A DNA stretch of 64,000 bases from assembly GCF_013409505.1 (NCBI RefSeq), contig NZ_JACCBN010000001.1, positions 3,472,001 through 3,536,000 on the forward strand, in the 5' to 3' direction. The stretch comes from Actinomycetospora corticicola (GTDB taxonomy: Bacteria > Actinomycetota > Actinomycetes > Mycobacteriales > Pseudonocardiaceae). Of this stretch, positions 22,452 to 30,837 are shown piece by piece. Position 1 is the stretch's first letter, and each line of letters begins with the position of its first letter. The translations under genes and the position numbers were made by a program. The notes beneath the pieces are model-generated. The model saw nothing but the letters and a program-made list of their open reading frames with translations. It was not told the DNA's origin and searched no databases.

Positions 22452-23270
22452 TCAGGCCTTCACGACCAGGGTGTGCGCGGCCATGTCGCCGAGGCGCTGC
22501 TTGCGCTGCGACGTCGACATGATGATCAGCCCGACGATGCCGGCGAAGGCCCCGTCGACGATGAGGAGCACCCACCGCAGGGCGCACTCGCCCAGCGTCG
22601 GGACGCCCCCGTCGGCCTCGCGCACGATCTTCAGCCCGAGCCAGCCCATCGCCGGCGTCTGCCCGCCGTGGGTCGAGGGCCACCAGGCGTAGATGCCGAA
22701 CGACCCGCCGACGGCGATCACCCAGACGACCAGGTTCACGAGCAGGCTGAGGAAGCCCACCCCGCCGTCGACCATCGCCCCGAGGAACCCGCCGACGACG
22801 CCGACGAGGATCAGCGGCACGACCAGGCACACCGCGTCGAGCAGGTACTGGCCCACGCGGAGGCCGACGACCTCGACCGAGCCCGGTGCGCCCGGCGCCG
22901 GCGCCCCGTACCCCGCCTGCCCGTACCCGGGCTGCGCGTACCCGTTCTGCCCGTAGGCGGTCTGCCCGTAGGCGGTCTGCCCGTACGCGGCCTGCCCGTA
23001 GCCGGGCGGCTGGGTGTAGCCCGGCTGCCCGTATCCCGCCCCGGGAGCACCCTGACCGGGAGCGGGCGCGCCGTACCCCTGCTGGGGCGCGCCGTAGCCC
23101 GACTGGGCGTATCCACCCGTTGACGGCGCTCCGTAGGCGGGCTGGCCGCCGGTGCCCGGACCGGCCGCCGACGCCGACTGCGCCGAGTAGTCACCCGGCG
23201 GCCCGTAGCCCGCCGCTCCGCTCTGTCCATCCGTCGGCCGTGGGCCGTACGGGCTGCTGTCTCCACTCAT
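22452..23270 (-). CDS. RDD family membrane protein with YGQ-repeat N-terminus
   Basis: 272 residues. The first ~135 are low-complexity Tyr/Gly/Gln/Pro repeats, including a pentapeptide AYGQT repeated from a 15-nt DNA unit near 22950-23000; this part is probably disordered and cytoplasmic. The RDD domain follows, with four hydrophobic segments and the family motifs [32 protein letters not shown] and [16 protein letters not shown]. Its role is unknown; RDD proteins are often transporters or Na+/H+ antiport-like. Start ATG 23270 is the first Met before the repeats. Confidence 0.85.
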   Translation of the reverse strand: MSGDSSPYGPRPTDGQSGAAGYGPPGDYSAQSASAAGPGTGGQPAYGAPSTGGYAQSGYGAPQQGYGAPAPGQGAPGAGYGQPGYTQPPGYGQAAYGQTAYGQTAYGQNGYAQPGYGQAGYGAPAPGAPGSVEVVGLRVGQYLLDAVCLVVPLILVGVVGGFLGAMVDGGVGFLSLLVNLVVWVIAVGGSFGIYAWWPSTHGGQTPAMGWLGLKIVREADGGVPTLGECALRWVLLIVDGAFAGIVGLIIMSTSQRKQRLGDMAAHTLVVKA

Positions 23271-23529
23271 GCGCTCAGATGGTGCCAGCGGAGCGTGACG
23301 ACAGGGAGTGCTTCCTCCGGATCGTCTCCGGACCGCCACCCGTTCGGCCGTATGTGGTGATGACTGAAGGGGTCAGTGGTGAGGTCCACTCCGTTGCCAC
23401 GCTCAGCTCCCCCGAGCGGAGCATGACATCACCCCCCGGTCGGGCGTTGAGTGGTCGATGGATGGACACCCCTCGGGCCTGGCCGTCAGACTGCGCCCCG
23501 GCACCCGGAACGCGGAGGGAGGCACGCCC

Positions 23530-24099
23530 GTGCACCCGTCCGTGTCCCGCGCGCACCCGGTCGTGGCCCACCCCGCCTCGCGCGTCCCCGTGGCGCTCCC
23601 CCACCCCCGCGGCTCCGCCGGGCCCGACGACGCGGACGCCGACGCCGGGCCGGGTGGTCCGGGCTGCATCGGACCCGCATGGATCGTCCGGGAGGTCACC
23701 CACGTCCCCGGCATCCTCCGGCTCGCGCACGGCCGCCTGAGCTTCCTGTCCAGCCGGGGCGTCGTGTTCGACGAGGCCCTGGACACCCCGGAGCTCGAGG
23801 TCGGCCTGCCCTGGCGGGGCCGGGGCGGGATCCGGGTGACCGTCGGCGGGGAGTGCCTCCGGGTGCACGTGGTGCGTCCGCCGGGAGCGGTGGAGCCGGG
23901 CGCGGCGTTCGTCGACGCGGTCGCGGACGCCTCCGGGCTCCCCGTCACCCGCGGGGACCTCGAGGCCGCCGCGGTGTGGCGGGCCCTGCTCGTCAGGGCG
24001 CGGGATCCCGAGGAGGCGCGGGTTCCCCGCCGTCGGGCGCCGGGACGACGCGCAGCCCGAGTTCGGCGAGCACCCGGAGCGCCCACGCCGTCGTCATGA
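23530..24099 (+). CDS. Hypothetical protein with PH-like domain
   Basis: 189 residues. Residues ~45-135 (GPAWIVREVTHVPGILRLAH, GRLSFLSSRGVVFDE, VGLPWRGRGGIRVTVGG) resemble bacterial PH/GRAM-like domains, in which a short beta-barrel binds lipid or peptide; that is inference from pattern. Start GTG 23530 has GGGAGG 7 nt upstream. The last ~30 residues (RVPRRRAPGRRAARVRR) are Arg-rich and lie antisense to the convergent gene, with a 107-nt overlap, so the original stop may have been lost. 259 nt of unassigned sequence precede it. Confidence 0.6.
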   Translation: MHPSVSRAHPVVAHPASRVPVALPHPRGSAGPDDADADAGPGGPGCIGPAWIVREVTHVPGILRLAHGRLSFLSSRGVVFDEALDTPELEVGLPWRGRGGIRVTVGGECLRVHVVRPPGAVEPGAAFVDAVADASGLPVTRGDLEAAAVWRALLVRARDPEEARVPRRRAPGRRAARVRRAPGAPTPSS

Positions 24100-24439
24100 C
24101 GGCGTCCGCGACCTCGGCCGCCTGTTCCTGACCGGCCAGGCCCGCCGTCCAGGCCACGTGCCGCGCGGCGTCGGCCAGGGTCGCGGTCAGGTCGGCGACG
24201 ACGGCGAGCGCGCAGTGCGGATCGACGGGGAGCGGTCCGCGCCCCGCAGCGCCCACGGCCGTGACCAGGACCTCCAGGCCCCGGACGAGCTCCGCGACGG
24301 CAGCGGGGTCGAGCGTCACCGCATCCGGGGCGGCGGTCCGGTCGAGGGAGGCGCAGCGGGCCCCGGCGAGCGCCTCGAGCGCGCGGCCCGGCAGGACACG
24401 CCAGGCCGGGACCCGTGGTCCGGCGGTACGCCCGTCCAT
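23993..24439 (-). CDS. Hypothetical helical protein
   Basis: 148 residues, not recognised. Predominantly Ala/Leu/Val helices (LDPAAVAELVRGLEVLVTAV, DLTATLADAARHVAWTAGL, AEVADAVMTTAWALRVLAEL), with no signal peptide. It may be a four-helix bundle. Start ATG 24439 is chosen because GGGAG lies upstream and the segment before it is Cys/Arg-rich and unlike coding sequence. Its 3' end overlaps the convergent PH-like gene by 107 nt. Confidence 0.6.
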   Translation of the reverse strand: MDGRTAGPRVPAWRVLPGRALEALAGARCASLDRTAAPDAVTLDPAAVAELVRGLEVLVTAVGAAGRGPLPVDPHCALAVVADLTATLADAARHVAWTAGLAGQEQAAEVADAVMTTAWALRVLAELGLRVVPAPDGGEPAPPRDPAP

Positions 24440-24591
24440 GCTCGACGCTCCCTGCTCGTCCCGGCCGCAGCGGATTCCGCGGACCTCGGGGACGTCCCGG
24501 TCATCGCCGGAGCACCGCCGGATGTTGCACGGTGTGGCCGGACCGTTGTCCGACCCCGGCACGTGTCACCCGGACGGACGAACGAGCTGCG

Positions 24592-25473
24592 TCAGGACCG
24601 CTCGGGGACCAGGTCGTCGGCGCTGCTGCGCCGGGCCGGGGCCTCGGCCTCCTGGGGCGCCCGCTGCTGCGGGGCGGACGGCGCCACCGGCATCGGCGCG
24701 GGGCCGACCACCGGGCCACCAGGGACCGGGCCACCAGGGACCGGGCCGGGCCCGGGACCGCGGACCTGTCCGCCGGGGTGGCCGGGACCGGGACCGGGCC
24801 CCTGCGGGTGGAACATCGCCGGCGGGCCCGGCCGGGGCGGGACCGGACGGACGGGGGGCGGCGGGGCGAGGAGGTCGAGGACGACCCGCAGCGACTCGTC
24901 GATCGCGCGGGCCGCCACCTCGTGCGCCTCCGGGCCTCCCGACACGGGGTCCGGCACCGCGTCCTCCTCCGCCGACACCGCGGGCACGGTGCCCCGGGCG
25001 CCCCGCGCGAGGGCGACGAGGGCGTGCGCCCGGCGGACCGGGTGGCGCGGGAGCGCGGCGACGTCCGCCGGATCGGCGGCGCGGAGGAGCCGCGCGAACT
25101 CGCGCAGCGTGAAGGTCGTCGGCAGGGCCTTCGGGACGTCCCCGAGCACGGTCGACCGGTGCTCCCGGGTCATCGTCAGCACGAGGTCGGCGAGCAGGAC
25201 GTCGCGGTCGGGCAGCTGGCGGGCGGCGAAGGCGGCGACGTCGGGGTGGTCGCGGCGGCTGGTCAGCTGCGCCCGCGAGTCGTCGTGCATACCGTGCCCG
25301 CGCACCGCCGAGGTGCCGGCGCTGTGCACCGCGAAGGCCCGCGCCCAGGGACCGAGCCGAGCGCCCAGCAGGAAACGGGTGTGGAACTGCGCGAACGGCG
25401 ACCGGCAGATGTTGCCGGTGCAGACGAACAGCACCCGGAAGACCTCCGGCGACCCGTCCGTGCCCGCGCTCAT
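24592..25473 (-). CDS. Low-molecular-weight protein-tyrosine-phosphatase-like protein with Pro/Gly tail
   Basis: 293 residues. Residues 12-200 are the LMW phosphatase fold: P-loop VCTGNICRSPFAQ with nucleophile Cys18 and Arg24, VHSAGTSAVRGHGMHDDS, and DADL-like LADLVLTMTREHR; a DP pair (AVPDPVSGGPEAHEVAARAI) matches the general acid Asp. The last ~90 residues are Pro/Gly-rich (PGPGPGHPGGQVRGPGP), unusual for the family and probably disordered. It could dephosphorylate phosphotyrosine or reduce arsenate; the classical arsenate-reductase context is missing. GACGAT lies 6 nt before ATG 25473. Confidence 0.82.
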   Translation of the reverse strand: MSAGTDGSPEVFRVLFVCTGNICRSPFAQFHTRFLLGARLGPWARAFAVHSAGTSAVRGHGMHDDSRAQLTSRRDHPDVAAFAARQLPDRDVLLADLVLTMTREHRSTVLGDVPKALPTTFTLREFARLLRAADPADVAALPRHPVRRAHALVALARGARGTVPAVSAEEDAVPDPVSGGPEAHEVAARAIDESLRVVLDLLAPPPPVRPVPPRPGPPAMFHPQGPGPGPGHPGGQVRGPGPGPVPGGPVPGGPVVGPAPMPVAPSAPQQRAPQEAEAPARRSSADDLVPERS

Positions 25474-25479
25474 GCGGCG

Positions 25480-25485
25480 ATCGTC
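25480..25485 (-). promoter_or_regulatory. -10 hexamer GACGAT for the phosphatase-like gene
   Basis: GACGAT ends 6 nt before ATG 25473; no ribosome site is visible, so a leaderless start is inferred. Confidence 0.3.
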
Positions 25486-25556
25486 CCAGGACGGTGACCC
25501 GAACGCGAGTCCTGCGGGCCAGGTCACGCCCGGTCCGGGCGTCGTCGCCCCCGGCC

Positions 25557-26081
25557 TCACCGCCGGGCGCGCTCGAACAGCTCGAGGTCCGCGACCACGA
25601 CCACCACCTGCAGCGTCGTCGTCAGCGGCGCGATGGCGGCGGCCGGACCGGGCCGCTCCTCGGTGTCGAGGCGCGCGAGCAGCTTCGCGGTGCGCTCCTG
25701 CAGACCGCGCGCGGCGTCCGAGGTGGCGCGGAGGACCTCGACGTCGATCCCGTGCTCGGCCGACCAACCGGCGTCGGGGACACCGTCCGCCACGAGCTGG
25801 GCGATCCGGCAGAGCACGCGGTGGGCCGGCTCGTCCTCTCCCGCGGCCTCGACCGCTTCGAGGGCGGTCGTGAGGTCGTCGACCTCGGCGAGCAGTTCGG
25901 CGGAGGGGGCGTCCTCGGACGACGCCATCGCGGGCGGCGCAACGACGCCCGCGGCGCTGCGCGGGGCGGGCACCGAGACGGTCGGCGGCTCGAGTCGGGC
26001 GCGGGCCTCCCGCACGGGGGCGGCGAGGTCGACGCCGGACGCCTCGGTGTCAGGCTCTCGGGTGGCCACGGTGGTGGTCAC
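25557..26081 (-). CDS. Hypothetical acidic protein
   Basis: 174 residues, not recognised. A variable N-terminus is followed by helices rich in Glu/Ala (SAELLAEVDDLTTALEAVEA, TSDAARGLQERTAKLLARLD) and a hydrophobic end LTTTLQVVVVVADLELFERA that is not clearly membrane-spanning. GTG 26081 is preferred because GAGGAG lies 7 nt upstream. It lies 83 nt from the phosphatase-like gene on the same strand and 196 nt from the next gene; neither gap holds another gene. Confidence 0.55.
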   Translation of the reverse strand: MTTTVATREPDTEASGVDLAAPVREARARLEPPTVSVPAPRSAAGVVAPPAMASSEDAPSAELLAEVDDLTTALEAVEAAGEDEPAHRVLCRIAQLVADGVPDAGWSAEHGIDVEVLRATSDAARGLQERTAKLLARLDTEERPGPAAAIAPLTTTLQVVVVVADLELFERARR

Positions 26082-26277
26082 GACGACGCTCCTCGGTCGG
26101 CGATGGTGGTGGGCGGCGGAGGGGCCGCGGACGACCGCACGGTCACGTCGACGTGCCCGGCGAGCCGGTCCGACCGAGAGTAACCGCCGTCGTGCGCGCT
26201 GCCATCGACTCCGGAGAGCAACAGCTTGCGCCGCTCGGCGCAGTAGAACCGCCGCCGACGGCTCCCGGCGGTCGGTC

Positions 26278-26847
26278 TCAGCGACGGACGGGGCTCCGGA
26301 CCCCGGTCGGCGGGGACATCGGGGCGGGACGGGGCACGGCCGGTCGCGGCGGCGGGGTGCCGCCACGGGCGGCGGGCACGAGGCCCTCGGGGGCCGCCGG
26401 GCCACCACCCTGGGCCGGCACGGCTCCGACCGGGGCGTGCGGCGGCTCGGGCACGGGGCCGGCCGTCGGCGCGACGACGGGGCGGGCGGCGGGGCCGCGC
26501 TCCGCACGGGCCCGCCGCGCACGACGGGACTCGGAGACGGTGCCCGCGCCGGTGCGGTTGATGAGGGCCCGACGGGTCTGCGCGGTCGTCGGGCCGCGGA
26601 GCCGGCTGGCCACCATCGCGACCACGAAGGCGAGTCCGTTGACGGTGCCGAGGGTCAGCATGCCGACCTCGAGCACCTGCTCGGAGGAGACCTCGTCACC
26701 CGGGTCCATCTTCCCGAGCTGACCGCCGTAGGGCTGCGGCGTCGGCGACGTGTCCTGCGCGGCCGCCACCCCGGCGAACCCCAGACCCGCCAGCACGATC
26801 ATGACCGCGCCCAGGAGCGCCCGGCGCACCCAGATACGACCCGTCAT
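26278..26847 (-). CDS. Exported single-pass membrane protein, unknown
   Basis: 189 residues. A signal or first helix (RRALLGAVMIVLAGLGFAGV, possible cleavage AAAQD), a short outer segment, a second helix (MLTLGTVNGLAFVVAMVASR), then a basic, Pro/Ala-rich cytoplasmic tail (RRARRARAERGPAARPVV) probably disordered. ATG 26847 follows GAGAGGG at about 9 nt. No family recognised. Between it and the AtpF-like gene (229 nt) lies only the terminator hairpin at 27013. Confidence 0.6.
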   Translation of the reverse strand: MTGRIWVRRALLGAVMIVLAGLGFAGVAAAQDTSPTPQPYGGQLGKMDPGDEVSSEQVLEVGMLTLGTVNGLAFVVAMVASRLRGPTTAQTRRALINRTGAGTVSESRRARRARAERGPAARPVVAPTAGPVPEPPHAPVGAVPAQGGGPAAPEGLVPAARGGTPPPRPAVPRPAPMSPPTGVRSPVRR

Positions 26848-27012
26848 CGATGTCCACCCTCTCCCCGAGACCGTTCTGCCCGGGGATCGTCGGGAGGTGT
26901 GGCCGCCGTTACCTCTTCACGACCTTTTCGCACTCTCGGACGCCGGATCGAGACCATTCCGTGACCAAAACCGGACACGAAGGACAGAACGACGGTAGGA
27001 CGGAACGACGAA

Positions 27013-27044
27013 GGCACCGCCGGCCCTCGGGGGCCGACGGTGCC
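27013..27044 (-). terminator. Terminator hairpin after the AtpF-like gene
   Basis: Arms GGCACCGCCGGCCC and GGGCCGACGGTGCC pair over 14 bp with one mismatch and a short loop, beginning 33 nt past the minus-strand stop at 27077. It is followed on that strand by TTCGTCGTTCC, a weak T-rich stretch. Confidence 0.6.
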
Positions 27045-27076
27045 TCGGTACGACGTTCGCGCGCGGAGCGCGGCGG

Positions 27077-27583
27077 TCAGGCGCGCTGCGCCAGGTACGA
27101 GTCCACGGTGTCGCGGTACTCGTCGTCGCCGACCTGACGGCCGAGGATCCGGCCGGCGAGGTCGCGCGACAGACGCGCGATGTCGGGCTGGAGGTCGGTC
27201 CGGAGGCGCGAGCGCTCCTCGTCGAGCTCGCCCCGCCCGCTCGCCACGAGCTGTGCGGCCTCGTCGCGGGCCTCGGCGAGGACCTCCTCGGAGTGCCGAC
27301 GGCCCTCCTCGCGGGCGGCGTCGCGGATGCGCGCGGCCTCCTCGCGGGCCGCGGCGACGCGGGTGCGGTACTCCTGGTCGGCGCGGCGCGCCTCGGCGCG
27401 GGCCTGCTCGGCGCGCTCGAGGGTGCCGTCGATCCGGTCGTGCCGCTCCGAGTAGACGGCGTCGAGCTTCGGCAGCAGCACCCTGCTGAGCACGAAGTAC
27501 AGCACCGCGAACACCACGACACCCACGACGATCTCGTGGGGGATGGCAGTGAGCACGAAGTAGCTGCCGCTCGCCAGCACCAT
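27077..27583 (-). CDS. Orphan F0F1 ATP synthase subunit b-like protein
   Basis: 168 residues with the architecture of AtpF: one N-terminal membrane helix (HEIVVGVVVFAVLYFVLSRV), the tether LPKLDAVYSERHDRIDGTLE, then a long Ala/Glu/Arg coiled coil and the C-terminal LSRDLAGRILGRQVGDDEY. In the usual atp operon this subunit forms the peripheral stalk. Here no other atp gene is present on either side, so it is either a paralogue or a stalk-like coiled-coil protein for another membrane complex. A hairpin ends the transcript; 186 nt without a gene separate it from the divergent UspA gene. Confidence 0.75.
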   Translation of the reverse strand: MVLASGSYFVLTAIPHEIVVGVVVFAVLYFVLSRVLLPKLDAVYSERHDRIDGTLERAEQARAEARRADQEYRTRVAAAREEAARIRDAAREEGRRHSEEVLAEARDEAAQLVASGRGELDEERSRLRTDLQPDIARLSRDLAGRILGRQVGDDEYRDTVDSYLAQRA

Positions 27584-27769
27584 GGGACCCCTCGTCAGTC
27601 ATCGGTCATCGTCCGGTCGGCGGTACCAGCCCGTCCGGGTCGTCACAGTCTGTCGGATCCTCGACCGGGTGGCGAGCCCGGGGTGTCGCGATCACTCGAT
27701 CCCGCCGGGTCACTAGGGTGACGCCGCCGACCACGGCGACCACTGCGACTCGGGCGAGGGCTGGCGGAC

Positions 27770-28228
27770 ATGGGTGACTACAAGGTCGTGACCGTCGGGA
27801 CGGACGGCTCGTCGTCCGCACGCAAGGCCGTCGTGCGCGCCGCCGAGGTGGCCGCCGACTCCGGCGCCCGCCTGATGATCATCTGCGCCTACGAGACGCG
27901 GGACGCCACGGCGAACCGGAGCCAGGCCGAGGCCGAGCGGGCCCTGGGCGACGAGGCCTACAAGATCATCGGGGCGAGCCCCGCCGAGGAGACGCTGCGC
28001 AGCGCCCGGGACGAGGCCATCCGGGCGGGCGCCCACAACGTCGACACCGTCGCGGTGCACGGCGACCCGACCGAGGCCATCGTCGAGAAGTCCGAGCTCT
28101 ACAAGGCCGACCTGGTGGTGGTCGGCAACAAGGGCCTCGCGAGCTTCGCCGGCCGCTTCCTCGGGTCGGTGCCGCAGGCGGTGTCCCGGAAGTCGCGCAC
28201 GGACGTCCTCATCGTCCACACGGTCTGA
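27770..28228 (+). CDS. Universal stress protein (UspA family)
   Basis: 152 residues, a single Usp domain. YKVVTVGTDGSSSARKAVVR is the N-terminal strand and loop, and VVVGNKGLASFAGRFLGSVP carries the ATP-binding G-2x-G-9x-G(S) motif, so the protein should bind ATP and dimerise. ATG 27770 follows GAGGG at about 9 nt. It converges with the 28245 gene across a hairpin that includes both gene ends. Confidence 0.9.
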   Translation: MGDYKVVTVGTDGSSSARKAVVRAAEVAADSGARLMIICAYETRDATANRSQAEAERALGDEAYKIIGASPAEETLRSARDEAIRAGAHNVDTVAVHGDPTEAIVEKSELYKADLVVVGNKGLASFAGRFLGSVPQAVSRKSRTDVLIVHTV

Positions 28229-28237
28229 CCGCGGGGG

Positions 28238-28262
28238 GTGCCGCTCAGCGCGTGAGCGGCAC
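28238..28262. terminator. Bidirectional terminator hairpin
   Basis: Perfect 10-bp arms GTGCCGCTCA and TGAGCGGCAC with a 5-nt loop. It starts 10 nt after the UspA stop and contains the stop codon of the convergent gene at 28245, so it can serve both transcripts. Confidence 0.65.
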
Positions 28263-29003
28263 CGCGCAGGCCGGGGCGTCCGGGTGCACGTGGATCAGCC
28301 GCGCCAGGGGCACCGACGTCAGCTCGCAGGCCAGGGCGTGCTCGAGGCAACGGCGGACCGCACGGTCCCGGGGCCGGGCCCGCGCCTCCGCGAGCCGCCG
28401 GGCGAGGCGCTCGGACCCGGTGAGCAACGGCGTGACGTCGAGGCGCGCGCGACCGAGGTCGGTGCGGCAGCGGCCCGCGACCGAGTCCCCCTCGCCGACG
28501 ACGCGGACGTCGCAGTCCAGCTCGCCCCCCGGGTCGGTGCCCACCGCGGCCCGGAACACCGCGTTGGTGACGCGGTCGGACGGCGCCGCGACCAGCTGCT
28601 CGAGCAGCGCCCGCCCACCCCGCTCCCCGAGGGCCTCGTCGAGGTGCCGCACGTCGAAGGTCAGGCGGCGGAGCCGGAAGTCACCGGGCGCGGCCACGGC
28701 GAGGAGCTCCTCGACGGTGTCCGGGCACGGCGCGCCGGAACGGGCCGTGAGGTGCACCGACGCGGCCGCAGGCCGGCGGTCGTTGCGCGGGTCGATGCCG
28801 CGCACGGACACCTCGGGGGCGTGGTCCTCGCCCTCGCCGGAGCAGCCGTGCTGCAGGAACTCGACGCCCGCCAGGACGTCCGGCGCGGGGACCCTCCGGG
28901 GCGCGGGCACCCGCGGGTGGGGGTCACGGACGGAGCCGGCCGTGTCGGTCCTGGCGCCCGCGCCGAACCGGCGGGGGGCGAGGACGGCGAGAGGGTTGCG
29001 CAT
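28245..29003 (-). CDS. Hypothetical protein
   Basis: 252 residues, not recognised and without signal or membrane helix. The first ~100 residues are Pro/Arg-rich; the C-terminal ~150 alternate strands and helices (GDFRLRRLTFDVRHLDEAL, GGELDCDVRVVGEGDSVAGR) and end LARLIHVHPDAPAC. ATG 29003 is chosen over 29063 because AAGGG lies upstream and the longer frame runs into the palindrome at 29020-29065. It overlaps the terminator shared with UspA. Confidence 0.5.
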   Translation of the reverse strand: MRNPLAVLAPRRFGAGARTDTAGSVRDPHPRVPAPRRVPAPDVLAGVEFLQHGCSGEGEDHAPEVSVRGIDPRNDRRPAAASVHLTARSGAPCPDTVEELLAVAAPGDFRLRRLTFDVRHLDEALGERGGRALLEQLVAAPSDRVTNAVFRAAVGTDPGGELDCDVRVVGEGDSVAGRCRTDLGRARLDVTPLLTGSERLARRLAEARARPRDRAVRRCLEHALACELTSVPLARLIHVHPDAPACAVPLTR

Positions 29004-29019
29004 GTTCACCGGACCCTTG

Positions 29020-29065
29020 ACGTGAGCAGGATCACCCCAGCATGCCAGAGTGATGCTGCTCATGT
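29020..29065. repeat. Imperfect palindrome with TGAGCAG core
   Basis: Arms ACGTGAGCAGGATCAC and GTGATGCTGCTCATGT pair over 16 bp with two mismatches around a 14-nt loop. It lies 34 nt beyond the stop of the lipoprotein gene (minus strand) and just upstream of the 28245-29003 gene. It shares TGAGCAG with the hairpins at 51.6, 55.5 and 60.1 kb but little else, so membership in that family is uncertain. Confidence 0.4.
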
Positions 29066-29098
29066 GGATCGGTCACGCGACGGGACCACGCGGGCCAC

Positions 29099-30379
29099 TC
29101 ATCCGGTGGCGGGAGTGACCACCACACCGCCCAGCAGCCCGGACCCGGACCCCACGCCGAGGTAGGCGTTCACGACGACGGGCGCAGCCCCGGGTGCGGG
29201 GTTCCGGTCCCGGCCGGTGCGCGCGTCGACCACGACCGGGCCGTTCACCGTCGTGCCGTACACGGCGCCGTGCCAGGCGGTCGTGACGGCCGGGGCGACG
29301 CGGCCGGCGGCGGGCAGCGACCACAGGAGCGCGCCGGTCGGGGCGTCGAGCGCGAAGGTCCGGTTCGACCCCGAGCACACCGCCGTCGCCGCCTCGTCCC
29401 AGGTGCACTCCGGGGGCGCGGTGGCGGTCCCGAGGTCGACGGCGTTGCGACTCCCGCCCGCGGCGTCGTACACGGTGAGGAACGCCCGCGCGGAGGTCGG
29501 GCGGCGGCCGGCGACGGTGACCGTCCCCGGTCCGGCCCGGTGCACCGAGAGCGCCGTGGACCCGTCGTCGGAGGCCCAGCGCCGGGCGCCGCTCGACACG
29601 TCGAGCCCGACCACCGACGACGGCGAGTAGCCCGTCCCCCCGCCCGACGGCACGGCCGCCCCCACGACGACGGGTGCCTCGACCGGGGCGCCCGCGGTGG
29701 GGGCCCCGTCCGGGTCACGCCCGTCGAGGACCGCCCCGGCGAGGACCCCGTCGGCCACCCACAGCACGCGGCGGGCGTCCAGGGCGACCGCCACCGTGCT
29801 GCGGTGCGTACCGGTCGAGGCGGTCAGCACCGCGACCCGGCGCCCGGCCCCCACCGCGGCGACCCCGACGACCGCCGTCCGCACCGAACGCGGCGCCTCG
29901 CTCCACGGCAGCGGTGCGGCGACCGACCACGCGAGCGTCGGGTCGGGGTCGCCGGCCTGGCTGCGGGCGACGGCGAGGAGCTCGAGGGCCAGGCCGGGCG
30001 GGGTCGTCCCCGAGCCGGGCACGACCGACGCCGCGCCGGCCACCACGAGACCGGCCGACGGCACGGGACGGGGCGCCCCGCTCACCCAGCGGTCCGGTGG
30101 CAGGGGCACCGCGACGGCGGCCCCCGTGGAGTCGGCGCGCGAGAACCCGCCGGAGTCGGCGAACCAGACGGTGGTGCCGTCGAGCGCGACCGGCAGCTCG
30201 GGGCGCCCCCCGTAGGAGCCGGTGAGGCTCCCGGAGGTCCCGCGCAGGAGGGTTCCCGACGACGGGCCGAACGCGGTCGGCGGGTCGTATGCGGGCGGGG
30301 GCGCGGACGCCGGGTTGCCCGTACAGGCGGCCACCAGCAGCGTCAGCACCCCGACGAGCAGGATCCCGACCCGGCGCAC
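29099..30379 (-). CDS. Beta-propeller lipoprotein
   Basis: 426 residues. Signal with lipobox (GVLTLLVAACTGN) then a Pro-rich linker. The mature protein has repeated strands typical of PQQ-like/quinoprotein propellers (VVGLDVSSGARRWASDDGS, RTFALDAPTGALLWSLPAAG, VYGTTVNGPVVVDARTGRD), with the SGxxxW pattern of that fold; there is no sign of a cofactor-binding site. Anchored outside the membrane; function unknown, possibly a scaffold. CAGGCT lies exactly 6 nt before GTG 30379, indicating a leaderless start. Confidence 0.75.
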   Translation of the reverse strand: MRRVGILLVGVLTLLVAACTGNPASAPPPAYDPPTAFGPSSGTLLRGTSGSLTGSYGGRPELPVALDGTTVWFADSGGFSRADSTGAAVAVPLPPDRWVSGAPRPVPSAGLVVAGAASVVPGSGTTPPGLALELLAVARSQAGDPDPTLAWSVAAPLPWSEAPRSVRTAVVGVAAVGAGRRVAVLTASTGTHRSTVAVALDARRVLWVADGVLAGAVLDGRDPDGAPTAGAPVEAPVVVGAAVPSGGGTGYSPSSVVGLDVSSGARRWASDDGSTALSVHRAGPGTVTVAGRRPTSARAFLTVYDAAGGSRNAVDLGTATAPPECTWDEAATAVCSGSNRTFALDAPTGALLWSLPAAGRVAPAVTTAWHGAVYGTTVNGPVVVDARTGRDRNPAPGAAPVVVNAYLGVGSGSGLLGGVVVTPATG

Positions 30380-30385
30380 GCGCCC

Positions 30386-30391
30386 AGCCTG
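30386..30391 (-). promoter_or_regulatory. -10 hexamer CAGGCT for the propeller lipoprotein
   Basis: CAGGCT ends 6 nt before GTG 30379 and no ribosome site is seen; inferred leaderless promoter. Confidence 0.35.
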
Positions 30392-30422
30392 GCACTCCGC
30401 GTCCGGTCCCGGACGAGGAGGG

Positions 30423-30641
30423 TCAGCCCTCGACGATCTCCGAGCGGCGGGCCGGCTGCCGGTCCATCGCGGGACGCGGCTCGATCACCGGCAGCGGGCC
30501 GGTGGCCTGCGCGAGGCGACGCTGGGCGCGCTGGATGCGGGCGGCGAGCTCGGCGTCCTCGCGGGCGCGGGCCCGGAGTTCCTTGCGCTCCCGGCGGGAC
30601 AACCGGAGGACCTTCTCGTTCTTGCTTCCCCACAGCCCCAT
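30423..30641 (-). CDS. Small basic hypothetical protein
   Basis: 72 residues, strongly charged: GLWGSKNEKVLRLSRRERKE, then a helix of Arg/Glu/Ala (REDAELAARIQRAQRRLAQA) and a Pro-rich tail. No membrane segment. Start ATG 30641 has GAGAGG 9 nt upstream. No family recognised; the short helix suggests a small regulatory or nucleic-acid-contacting peptide, but nothing proves it. The 196 nt to the GMC gene contain no further gene. Confidence 0.5.
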   Translation of the reverse strand: MGLWGSKNEKVLRLSRRERKELRARAREDAELAARIQRAQRRLAQATGPLPVIEPRPAMDRQPARRSEIVEG

Positions 30642-30837
30642 CGCGGCCTGCCTCTCACCCGTCGGACCTCACCAGGCCCGCCCCCCGCAGCACGGCCGAC
30701 GAACATCTTCCGCCCGCCCCGCCGTGATGGCGCCGGGAACCACACCATCGTGTCGCAACCGTGACGTGACCTGGACGTTGCCGGACGTCGACCTCGACGA
30801 GATCCGGACGAACGACGCGAAACCGCAGGGCGGCGAC

